Notes under the pieces: generated by a model | Told to the model about the DNA's origin: nothing | What the model saw: the letters and a program-made list of their open reading frames with translations, nothing else | Databases searched by the model: none | Shown: one piece after another, positions 1-6,529 of the stretch | Position numbering within the stretch: the stretch's first letter is position 1 | Layout: every line of letters begins with the position of its first letter | Origin: Stenotrophomonas_A sp035539015 | GTDB lineage: Bacteria > Pseudomonadota > Gammaproteobacteria > Xanthomonadales > Xanthomonadaceae | DNA length: 13,503 nucleotides | Assembly (NCBI GenBank): GCA_035539015.1 | Contig: DATLJF010000056.1 | Span: 1-13,503, forward strand | Direction: 5' to 3' | Position numbers and translations under genes: made by a program

Positions 1-2888
1 TGGTTCACGCGAACACTGATGCGCGAGGCGCCAGCATGGCGCACGGCATTGGCGACGGCTTCGCGCACGATTCGATAGACCTCGTCCTGTTCGGCGGCCT
101 GCCAGGCGATGGGCCGGCCACGAGTGCTGAACGTGTAGACGAGGTTTGGCGGCATTTCCAGCTTTTCAGGCAGCTCGCGCAGTGCTGCTTCCAGGTCGGC
201 GGGCTCGGCCGCTTGTTGCCGCAGGTCACGGATACGGTCGCGACCTTCCACCAGCCCCGCGTTGGCCTGTTCAATTGCACGCGACAGCCCGGCCTTGGCC
301 GCTTCGCTGTCGCCGCGCTCGAGCCGGGCGCGCGCGGCATCGACCAGGAACACCAGCGCTTGTATCGACTGCAGCAGGGTGTCGTGGAGGTCGCGTGCGA
401 TGCGTTCGCGCTCGCTGATGCGAGCGCGGTATGCACGCTGCAGACCGGCACGCGCACGGGCCACGCGCCAACGCACCAGCCACCAGACCAGCAACGATGC
501 GACCACCAGGCAACCCAGCAGGAACCAGCCCGTTTGCCAGAACGCCGGCAGCACGCGCAAGGTGAAGCCGGTTTCCGGGCTCGCCGGCTGCGCGCCATCG
601 CTGGCCACCAGGCGGAATCGATAATGGCCAGGTGCCAGCCGGCTGTACAACGCCTGGCGACGTGCGCCAGCGTCCTGCCAATCATCGTCCACGCCGTCCA
701 GCCGGTAGCGGAACCGCCCCTGGTCGGGCCTGCGCAGGAATGCCGCGGTGTAATCGATGCGCAGGTCGCGGCTGCCCGCCGGCAAGGTCAGCGAGGAGGC
801 TAGCGGAAGCGACTGGTTGTCCACGTGCACGCCCAGCACGACGGGTTGCACCGTTGGCCCGGCGCTGCGGTGCTGAAGTTCGCGCGGATCGATCCAGTGG
901 ACCCCGCGACTGGTCGCGAACCACACCCGGCCCTGGCCGTCGGCCGCCGCCACCGGCGAGGCGCCGCTCTGCTCGGCCGCGCCGCGCAGGCCGTCGAGCA
1001 CGCCGAATCGATCAAAGCCAACGCGATAGGAAGGCTCGGCGCGCCAGCGCGCCATCTCGCTGGCGGGCACCCGGGTAACGCCCGGGCGGCCGAGGAACCA
1101 GGCCTCGCCATCGGCCAGCATGACAATGCCGGCAGTGCGTTCGAAGGTCTCGCCGCCGCGGCCCAGCAGGCGATGGAAGTGCTCGCCGATGCGCGCAGCC
1201 ACGCCTTGTACGCCGCCAATCCACAGCTCGCCTTTCCATGCGCGCAGCACCGCGATGCGGCCGATGCCCGGTCCGTCTTCATCGAAATCACGATGTCCGT
1301 CGCGCTCGAACAGCCGGATGGTCTGCCCGGCATCGGACCACATCCGGCCTTGCGCATCCTCGGCCAACGCGCGTGGCGTGGTGCCCGCAGGCATGCCGTA
1401 CTTGGCGTTCTGGGCCTCCCATTTGCCCTGGTACAGTCGCAGCAATCCACCGTTGACCTTGCTCAGCCACAGCCCGCCCTCGCGATCGCTGGCCATCGTG
1501 ACGATTCGGCCGCTGCCCGCCACCTCCGGCGGCAGCGCCACCGGCGTGAGCCCGGCGCCCTCATTGCGCCATAGCCCGCCGCGGGCATCGCCTACCCACA
1601 GATTGCCGGCCAGATCGCGATGCAAGGCAGTCACGCCATCAGCTGCGCCGGCGACTTCCTGCACGCGCGCGCCGGTGGCCTGGTCCGGGTCCGCACTGAC
1701 GCGCAACGGACCCTTGTCCGGATTGCCCGCCCAGATCCTGCCCGACGCATCGGCCTGGATCGAAAAGGCCTGATCGCGTCGCGGCAACTGGATCGGCGCC
1801 AGCGCGTTGTCTCGGAACCGATCCAGGCCGTTGGCGGTACCGGCCCAGAGGTTGCCTTCGCGATCCTCGAACAGCGTCCACACCACCTCGGAGGTCAATC
1901 CCTGCGCGGTCCCGAAGTATTCCGGCGAGGGCGCGGGATGGGCCTTGTCCGGCGCGTGCAGCCGCGACGGCGCGCGCACGCGCGCGATGCCGTCCGCGCC
2001 CGCGAGCCACATCACCCCATCGCGGTCGAAACGCAGGCCGGCACCCTGGAAATCGGCTGCAAGCCAGCTCGTGGTTACTCCGGGACGTCCTGGAACCGGC
2101 ACGGCCTGCGCGAGCGGACGTACGCCCCACTCGTCCGCTGCCCACAGCGTGCCATCGCGCGCCTGGCTGAAAAACGGTTGCGTGATCGACTGCGGCACCA
2201 CTTCGAATTGCGTCGCGCCCGGCGCCAGATGCGCGATCCGGGACTCGCCACCGTTGGCGAAGGCGACCCAGACGCCCTTCTGGCGGTCGATGAACAATCG
2301 CTGCGGCGACCACGCCGGATCGAAGCCGAACTCGCCGGCGGCTTTCCAGGTGTCGGTGGCCGGATCCAGATGCACGACTGCGACCGGCGTGGCGGCCCAC
2401 AGGCGCTCTGCCGCATCGCGCCCCAACCCGATCACCGAGCCCCGGGGCATATCGTCGCGCTGGTAGGGGTAGTCCACTGGCCGTGGCCCGCCGACACGGC
2501 TCATGCCACCGCTGACGTAGCCGACCCACAGGCTGCCGTCCTGTTCGGCGAACACACTGAGGATGTCGTCATCCCGCATTGGCTGGGCGCCGATGCGGGT
2601 GATCCGCTCGAAGCGCAGGCCATCGAATCGATACAGGCCTTGTCGCGAACCCAGCCACAGGAAGCCGTCCGGCGTCTGCGCGATCGACATTACCTGCGCC
2701 GGCGCGCCCTGGTCCGGCGTCCATCGGTCATGCCGCAATTGCGATAACGCGCGGTCAGGCGCCAAGGCATGCGCCGTGGCGCAGCACCCGACCACGAGCA
2801 TGGCCAGGCAAACCTTCAACAGCAGGCGCGCAAGGCCCTTCGTGTCGCCCAACCCGGGCAACGGCGCAACGGAGACCACAGAGGCCAT
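1..2888 (-). CDS. Two-propeller sensor histidine kinase (Reg_prop, Y_Y_Y, HisKA_3), C-terminus cut by window edge
   Basis: This is an inner-membrane sensor kinase whose large periplasmic domain would bind a ligand and drive autophosphorylation of a cytoplasmic histidine. The frame is open from the ATG at 2888 to the left edge, 962 codons, with no frameshift. Residues about 21-42 form an export or anchor segment ending CCATAHA. Residues about 70-660 hold some 14 propeller-strand motifs of the type DGxLWxG (for example DGFLWLGSRQGLYRFDG, EGNLWAGTANGLDRF), consistent with two seven-bladed propellers. A Y_Y_Y-like domain lies near 724-763 (FRYRLDGVDDDWQ), a membrane helix near 783-806, and HisKA_3 follows with ERIARDLHDTLLQS, phospho-acceptor His835. 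The sequence stops just after the HATPase N box (EAVANAVRHAGAS, about 943-955), so the G boxes lie outside the window. The start is uncertain: no Shine-Dalgarno precedes ATG 2888, and TTG at 2819 would give a compact signal peptide (MKVCLAMLVVGCCATAHA). The response regulator at 5074-5697 is the probable partner. Confidence 0.93.
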   Translation of the reverse strand, partial: MASVVSVAPLPGLGDTKGLARLLLKVCLAMLVVGCCATAHALAPDRALSQLRHDRWTPDQGAPAQVMSIAQTPDGFLWLGSRQGLYRFDGLRFERITRIGAQPMRDDDILSVFAEQDGSLWVGYVSGGMSRVGGPRPVDYPYQRDDMPRGSVIGLGRDAAERLWAATPVAVVHLDPATDTWKAAGEFGFDPAWSPQRLFIDRQKGVWVAFANGGESRIAHLAPGATQFEVVPQSITQPFFSQARDGTLWAADEWGVRPLAQAVPVPGRPGVTTSWLAADFQGAGLRFDRDGVMWLAGADGIARVRAPSRLHAPDKAHPAPSPEYFGTAQGLTSEVVWTLFEDREGNLWAGTANGLDRFRDNALAPIQLPRRDQAFSIQADASGRIWAGNPDKGPLRVSADPDQATGARVQEVAGAADGVTALHRDLAGNLWVGDARGGLWRNEGAGLTPVALPPEVAGSGRIVTMASDREGGLWLSKVNGGLLRLYQGKWEAQNAKYGMPAGTTPRALAEDAQGRMWSDAGQTIRLFERDGHRDFDEDGPGIGRIAVLRAWKGELWIGGVQGVAARIGEHFHRLLGRGGETFERTAGIVMLADGEAWFLGRPGVTRVPASEMARWRAEPSYRVGFDRFGVLDGLRGAAEQSGASPVAAADGQGRVWFATSRGVHWIDPRELQHRSAGPTVQPVVLGVHVDNQSLPLASSLTLPAGSRDLRIDYTAAFLRRPDQGRFRYRLDGVDDDWQDAGARRQALYSRLAPGHYRFRLVASDGAQPASPETGFTLRVLPAFWQTGWFLLGCLVVASLLVWWLVRWRVARARAGLQRAYRARISERERIARDLHDTLLQSIQALVFLVDAARARLERGDSEAAKAGLSRAIEQANAGLVEGRDRIRDLRQQAAEPADLEAALRELPEKLEMPPNLVYTFSTRGRPIAWQAAEQDEVYRIVREAVANAVRHAGASRISVRVN

Positions 2889-2996
2889 GGAGGTGACGCC
2901 GTCAGAGGGAAGTGCCCGGCGATCTCCCCCGCCGGGATGGACCGGCAGGAGTATGGCGCAGCGGATGAGCCGCCGCACACGGCCGCTGACGACAAC

Positions 2997-3077
2997 TCCC
3001 CCAAATGGTGGAACGGCAAGCACCCCTTCCCCGCGATGCCGGCCCGTGCGTACCGGACGATGCTGGTGCCCCGGGCG
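2997..3077. promoter_or_regulatory. Shared 81-bp element, copy 1, with 16-bp imperfect palindrome (2997-3012)
   Basis: This lies in the 234-bp gap between the divergent kinase gene and the YcaC-like gene. It begins with TCCCCCA-AA-TGGTGGA, a 7+2+7 inverted repeat with one mismatched pair. It continues with GCACCC (3020-3025) and GCGATGCC (3033-3040), and TGCTGGTGC lies near 3061-3069. The same series occurs at 5764-5844 with identical spacing: 60 of 81 bases match without a gap, and 15 of 16 match in the palindrome. The palindrome ends 110 bp before the YcaC-like ATG (3123) and lies 108 bp upstream of the kinase ATG. I infer an operator/promoter, most simply for the response regulator encoded at 5074-5697. 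No convincing -35/-10 pair could be picked. Confidence 0.7.
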
Positions 3078-3122
3078 CCGGTGGCGCTTCCGGACCACGC
3101 CTCCCAGCCAAGGATCCTCGCC

Positions 3123-3734
3123 ATGACGTCCTATCCCACCGCCCGAGATCCACTCACCGACCCCCTGCTCACGCCACAGAATGCAGCGGTGGTGATCATC
3201 GATTTCCAACCGGTGCAGGTGAGTTCGATCGCCTCGCGCGACAAGCGCCAGTTGGTGGCCAATGTCACCGCGTTGGCGCGTATCGCCAAGCTCTATGGCC
3301 TGCCGACCGTGCTCTCCTCGGTGAACGTTTCCACCGGCCGCAACCAGCCCACGATCCACCCACTTACCGAGGTCCTCGCCCACGTCCCCATCATCGACCG
3401 CACCGCGATCAACGCCTGGGAAGACCAGGACTTCGTGGCCGCGGTAAAGGCGACCGGGCGCAACAAGCTGATCATGGCCGCGCTGTGGACCGAGGTGTGC
3501 CTGGTCCATCCCGCCCTGGACGCCATCGCCGAGGGTTACGAGGTCTATCCGGTCGTCGATGCCTGCGGCGGCACCTCGCTGGAAGCGCACAACGCCGGCC
3601 TGGCCCGCTTGTTCCAGGCCGGTGCCAAGCCGACCAGCTGGGTGCAATTGATCTGCGAGCTGCAGCGCGACTGGAACCGCGAAGCCACCGTGCCCGGCTT
3701 TGCCGAGATACTGTTCGCGGTAGAGGGCCATTGA
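3123..3734 (+). CDS. YcaC-like isochorismatase-family cysteine hydrolase
   Basis: This is a cytoplasmic isochorismatase-fold hydrolase of 203 residues, the usual size for the family and closest to the YcaC branch. Family members cleave small amide, imide or ester bonds through a cysteine nucleophile; the YcaC substrate is not established. The core begins AAVVIIDFQP with catalytic Asp27. INAWEDQDFVAAVKATGRNK (97-116) is a YcaC-like block. The nucleophile elbow is WTEVC with Cys126, and the C-terminal ELQRDWNRE (179-187) also recalls YcaC. Arg93 (IIDRTAINAW) sits where the active-site lysine would be expected, an Arg-for-Lys difference that should be compared with close relatives. The start is fixed by AAGGA at 3110-3114, 8 nt before the ATG. 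The frame stays open upstream, but that stretch holds the conserved regulatory element and is not coding. It is the first gene of an operon with the cupin (2-nt gap) and the SDR. Confidence 0.92.
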   Translation: MTSYPTARDPLTDPLLTPQNAAVVIIDFQPVQVSSIASRDKRQLVANVTALARIAKLYGLPTVLSSVNVSTGRNQPTIHPLTEVLAHVPIIDRTAINAWEDQDFVAAVKATGRNKLIMAALWTEVCLVHPALDAIAEGYEVYPVVDACGGTSLEAHNAGLARLFQAGAKPTSWVQLICELQRDWNREATVPGFAEILFAVEGH

Positions 3735-3736
3735 CC

Positions 3737-4228
3737 ATGCGCACGCTGACGATGGTCCTGCTGCTGGCTTTTTCCGCGCAGGCAGCGGCGCAGCAGGCAA
3801 CGGTGCCGACGTTCTCGGACCGCTATGCAAAAACCCCGAGCGAGCTGGCCGCCCTCTCCCCCACGGGCGGCGCCGGGGGCTCCGGCAACGCCAAGGTGCA
3901 GGTGGTCACGCTGCTGGGTGATCCGGCCCGCCCCGGCCCTTACAGCCAGCTGCTGCGCGTGGCCCCACATGCATCCATTCCGGCGCATCATCATGCCGGT
4001 GACCGCAGCGGCGCGGTGTTGTCGGGCACGTGGCACTTCGGCTACGGCGACAGGTTCGACCCGGGCAAGCTCAAGACCTTGCCGCCCGGATCGATCTACA
4101 CCGAGCCGGCCAATGTCGCCCACTTCGCCCGCACCGGCGACGAAGCGGTCACCGTGCTCATCACCGGCGTGGGCCCGACCGACACGGTGTACGAGAACCC
4201 CGCCGAAGCGCCGCCGGCCACCCACTGA
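3737..4228 (+). CDS. Exported cupin-domain protein
   Basis: This is a 163-residue protein with an N-terminal signal peptide (MRTLTMVLLLAFSAQAAAQQ, cleavage likely around residues 16-20), so the mature protein is probably periplasmic. The single cupin barrel shows IPAHHHAGDRSGAVLSGTW (81-99), a histidine cluster H84-H86 followed by the conserved glycine of cupin motif 1, although the usual motif-1 glutamate is not obvious. Motif 2 is LPPGSIYTEPANVAHF with His129. These residues suggest a metal site. Cupins range from dioxygenases and isomerases to simple binders, so the reaction cannot be given. The ATG lies 2 nt after the upstream TGA, so translation is likely coupled. It is odd that an exported protein sits between two genes for apparently cytoplasmic enzymes, which suggests that the substrate or product crosses the inner membrane. 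Confidence 0.87.
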   Translation: MRTLTMVLLLAFSAQAAAQQATVPTFSDRYAKTPSELAALSPTGGAGGSGNAKVQVVTLLGDPARPGPYSQLLRVAPHASIPAHHHAGDRSGAVLSGTWHFGYGDRFDPGKLKTLPPGSIYTEPANVAHFARTGDEAVTVLITGVGPTDTVYENPAEAPPATH

Positions 4229-4265
4229 GCGCGCCGCCGCCCCGACTCCCCCAAGAGGAACCTCC

Positions 4266-5060
4266 ATGCAGATCGATCTGAAGCACAAGACCGCCATCGT
4301 CACCGGCTCGACCGCCGGCATCGGGCTTGCCATCGCCACCGGCCTGGCCGCGGCCGGCGCACGCGTGATCGTCAGCGGACGCACCCAGCAGCGCGTGGAC
4401 GATGCGATCGCCAGTATTTCCCGCAACACGCCGCATGCCGAGGTATCCGGGGTCGCCGCCGACCTGGGCACGCGCGAGGGCGCGCAGGCATTGATCGCCG
4501 CCGTTCCGGCCACCGACATCCTGGTCAACAACCTGGGGATCTTCGAACCGAAGGCCTTCTTCGACATTCCCGACGAGGACTGGTTGCGGTTCTTCGAAGT
4601 GAACGTGCTCAGCGGCGTTCGCCTGGCCAGGCACTACGCCCCGGGCATGGCGCAACGTGGCTGGGGTCGCATTCAATTCATCTCCAGCGAGTCGGGCGTG
4701 CAGATTCCCGCGGAGATGGTCCACTACGGCGTCAGCAAGACCGCGCAACTGGCGGTCTCGCGCGGGCTGGCCGAGTCACTGGCCGGCACCGGGGTGACGG
4801 TCAATGCCATTCTGCCGGGGCCGACGCGATCCGAAGGGGTTGCCGACTTCTTCGGCAAGATCGCGCTGGAAAAGGGCATCTCCCAGGCCGAGGTCGAACG
4901 CGACTTCATTGCCACCCACCGCCCCAGCTCGCTGATCCAGCGCCTGGCCACGGTGGATGAAGTGGCCAACCTGAGTGTCTACCTCGCCTCCGAGCAAGCC
5001 TCGGCCACCACCGGCACGGCCGTGCGCGTGGATGGCGGCGTAGTGCGCTCGGTGGTGTGA
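4266..5060 (+). CDS. Short-chain dehydrogenase/reductase (SDR) family oxidoreductase
   Basis: This is a classical SDR of 264 residues, cytoplasmic and NAD(P)-dependent, interconverting an alcohol and a carbonyl on an unknown substrate. The nucleotide-binding motif TGSTAGIG is at 13-20, followed by SGRT (37-40), where the arginine could favour NADPH. The structural motif is NNLG (88-91) instead of the common NNAG, and Asn113 is in place. The catalytic set is Ser141, Tyr154 and Lys158 (YGVSK), and the C-terminus carries TGTAVRVDGG. The length is normal for the family. The start has AAGAGGAA at 4253-4260, 5 nt before the ATG. The same leader (CCCCAAGAGGAA) precedes the epoxide hydrolase gene at 6526. 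It is third in the operon, 37 nt after the cupin gene, and its end is only 13 nt from the convergent regulator gene. Confidence 0.94.
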   Translation: MQIDLKHKTAIVTGSTAGIGLAIATGLAAAGARVIVSGRTQQRVDDAIASISRNTPHAEVSGVAADLGTREGAQALIAAVPATDILVNNLGIFEPKAFFDIPDEDWLRFFEVNVLSGVRLARHYAPGMAQRGWGRIQFISSESGVQIPAEMVHYGVSKTAQLAVSRGLAESLAGTGVTVNAILPGPTRSEGVADFFGKIALEKGISQAEVERDFIATHRPSSLIQRLATVDEVANLSVYLASEQASATTGTAVRVDGGVVRSVV

Positions 5061-5073
5061 GCGCACGCCGCGT

Positions 5074-5697
5074 TCAATCGTCGAGCCGCACCAACCCGCG
5101 TCGCAGCGCAATCTGGAAGGCCTCGGTGCGGTTGCTGGCATCGATCTTCTCGAAGATGCGGGTCAGGTGCGACTTGACGGTCTCGGCCGAGATGCCCATC
5201 TCGTTGGCGATCCGCTTGTTCTCCCAGCCGCGCGCCAACGCGGTGAGGATGGTCAGTTCACGCGCGGTCAGTGCTTCCTCGCCGATGTGCCGGGAAATCT
5301 CCTGCGACACGGCCGCCGACACGCAGCGCTTGCCCTGCGCGATCGTGCGCAGCGCCTGGATCAGCTCGCCGCGCAGCGAGCTCTTCAACAGGTAGCCGTA
5401 GGCGCCGGCCGCCATCGCCTCGCGCGCATTGCCATCGCCGCCATAAGTCGTCAGCACCGCCGCCCTGGCCGCGGGAAACTCACCGCGCAGCCGGCGAATG
5501 AACTCGATGCCGTTGCAGCCGGGCATCTGCAGGTCCACCAGCACGACATCCGGCAGCAGGCGGCGGAACAATGCCAGGCCGCTGTCGACATCGCCCGCCT
5601 CGCCCACCACTTCCAGATCCGGCTCGACCTCGAGCATGGCGCAGATGCCTTCGCGGACCAGGGGGTGATCGTCGATCGTCAATATCCGGATGGTCAT
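5074..5697 (-). CDS. NarL/LuxR-family two-component response regulator
   Basis: This is a DNA-binding response regulator of 207 residues. The receiver domain (about 3-120) has the acidic pair Asp9-Asp10, phospho-acceptor Asp55 (VVLVDLQMPG), Thr83/Thr84 and Lys105 (YGYLLKSS). The LuxR-type helix-turn-helix spans about 142-203 (LTARELTILTALARGWENK, then GISAETVKSHLTRIFEKI). The start at 5697 is chosen because the receiver begins at once (MTIRILTIDDHPLVREG) and GGAG lies about 6 nt upstream; the open frame continuing to 5874 would add a non-homologous tail across the regulatory element. HisKA_3 kinases normally pair with NarL-type regulators, and the only kinase in sight is at 1-2888, separated from this gene by the three-gene operon. 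Its likely targets are the two copies of the palindromic element, one of which lies 66 bp upstream of its own start, so autoregulation is possible. Confidence 0.96.
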   Translation of the reverse strand: MTIRILTIDDHPLVREGICAMLEVEPDLEVVGEAGDVDSGLALFRRLLPDVVLVDLQMPGCNGIEFIRRLRGEFPAARAAVLTTYGGDGNAREAMAAGAYGYLLKSSLRGELIQALRTIAQGKRCVSAAVSQEISRHIGEEALTARELTILTALARGWENKRIANEMGISAETVKSHLTRIFEKIDASNRTEAFQIALRRGLVRLDD

Positions 5698-5763
5698 GTC
5701 CCACTCCGCCCCGCCTGGGTCGTACGCGAGGCAATGTACTCCATTCCCCGGGCCCGCCGGCCA

Positions 5764-5844
5764 TCCCCCAAATGGAGGACGCGCACGCACCCAATCCCTG
5801 CGATGCCCGCCACCGGCCACTGGCCGAAGCTGGTGTCGTGGGCG
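5764..5844. promoter_or_regulatory. Shared 81-bp element, copy 2, with 16-bp imperfect palindrome (5764-5779)
   Basis: This is the second copy of the element seen at 2997-3077, placed in the 175-bp gap between the divergent response-regulator gene and the second isochorismatase-like gene. The palindrome is TCCCCCA-AA-TGGAGGA, with the single mismatched pair at the same place as in copy 1. The blocks GCACCC (5787-5792), GCGATGCC (5800-5807) and AGCTGGTG (5828-5835) keep their spacing. The palindrome ends 93 bp before the ATG at 5873, close to the 110 bp of copy 1, and the orientation towards the isochorismatase-type gene is the same. The match stops abruptly at the first T of the palindrome. 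A shared operator/promoter is the best explanation. Confidence 0.7.
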
Positions 5845-5872
5845 GCAGCGACGCGCGCCCGGAGAAGCTGCC

Positions 5873-6529
5873 ATGGACTCACTGGGGCCGGTCTATCCAC
5901 CCGCGCATACCGCGCTGCTGCTGGTGGACCCGTACAACGACCTGCTCACTGCCGGCGGCAAGCTCTGGCCGCGGCTGGCCGAAGTGGCCGAGGCCGTGGA
6001 CCTGCTGCCGAACCTGCGCCGGATCCGCCAGGCCTTGCGCTGCGCCCGCTGGCCCCTGTTCTTCGTCCCCCATCATCGCGCCACGCCACACGACTTTGAC
6101 CGCTGGCAGCACCCTACCCCGTATCAACAGGCGACTGCGCAGGCGCAAGCCTTCCTGAAGAACAGTTGGGGTGGGCAATGGCATGCGGACTTCATCCCGG
6201 CCCCTGGCGACTCCGTGGCCAAGGAACACTGGGGCAACAATGGTTTCGTCGGTACCGACCTGGATCTGTTGTTGAAGCAACAGCACATCAGCCACGTCGT
6301 CATCGTCGGGCTGATCGCCAACCTTTGCGTGGAAACCACCGCCCGCCATGCCAGCGAACTGGGCTACCACGTCACCCTGGTCACCGATGCCACCGCTGCG
6401 CTGAGCCACGACGCCCTGTTCTACGCCCACGAAATCAACGGGCCAAGCTATGCCCATGCCCTGCTGACCACGCGTGAGTTCCTGGCGCGCGTGCCCTTCA
6501 CCACCGATCCCCAAGAGGAATCCCCATGA
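5873..6529 (+). CDS. Isochorismatase-family cysteine hydrolase (second, distinct subfamily)
   Basis: This is a cytoplasmic isochorismatase-fold hydrolase of 218 residues with an intact triad: Asp19 (ALLLVDPYND), Lys117 (VAKEHWGNNGF) and Cys152 in the elbow VGLIANLCVETTARHA. It differs clearly from the YcaC-like protein at 3123-3734, so the two are separate subfamily members, not a recent duplication. Substrate is unknown; the family includes nicotinamidases, N-carbamoyl amidases and isochorismatases. The start at 5873 is supported by GGAG at 5861-5864 and by the Asp motif lying soon after; a longer frame from 5690 runs through the regulatory element and is not coding. The stop overlaps the next gene's start as ATGA (6526-6529), so it forms a coupled pair with the Cif-like epoxide hydrolase. 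Transcription probably starts within or just after the shared element. Confidence 0.93.
   Translation: MDSLGPVYPPAHTALLLVDPYNDLLTAGGKLWPRLAEVAEAVDLLPNLRRIRQALRCARWPLFFVPHHRATPHDFDRWQHPTPYQQATAQAQAFLKNSWGGQWHADFIPAPGDSVAKEHWGNNGFVGTDLDLLLKQQHISHVVIVGLIANLCVETTARHASELGYHVTLVTDATAALSHDALFYAHEINGPSYAHALLTTREFLARVPFTTDPQEESP

Noticed and set aside
1620..2747. Long plus-strand open frame opposite the sensor kinase
   Set aside because: The minus strand carries a continuous propeller/kinase protein with clear motifs here; the plus-strand translation has no recognisable domain and is Arg/Ala/Gly-rich shadow sequence.
2997..3077. Coding origin of the shared element: both copies can be read as SPKW...HPxPAMPA
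   Set aside because: Copy 1 is in frame with its downstream gene but copy 2 is not (109 nt to the ATG), and the 21 mismatches are spread over all codon positions with no third-position excess.
2769..3122. In-frame upstream extension of the YcaC-like gene
   Set aside because: The family N-terminus and a good ribosome site point to 3123, and the extension crosses the conserved regulatory element.
3005..4228. A 407-codon open frame ending at the cupin stop
   Set aside because: It runs antisense-free through the YcaC-like gene in another frame; only the part from ATG 3737 has a signal peptide and cupin motifs. GC-rich DNA often leaves such frames open.
4247..4262. TCCCCCAAGAGGAACC before the SDR as a third operator copy
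   Set aside because: Only the first eight bases match the palindrome; the rest is a ribosome site that recurs before the gene at 6526, so it is translation signal, not operator.
5698..5874. N-terminal extension of the response regulator to an ATG at 5874
   Set aside because: The receiver domain begins at once at 5697 with a ribosome site; the extension is low-complexity and covers the palindromic element.
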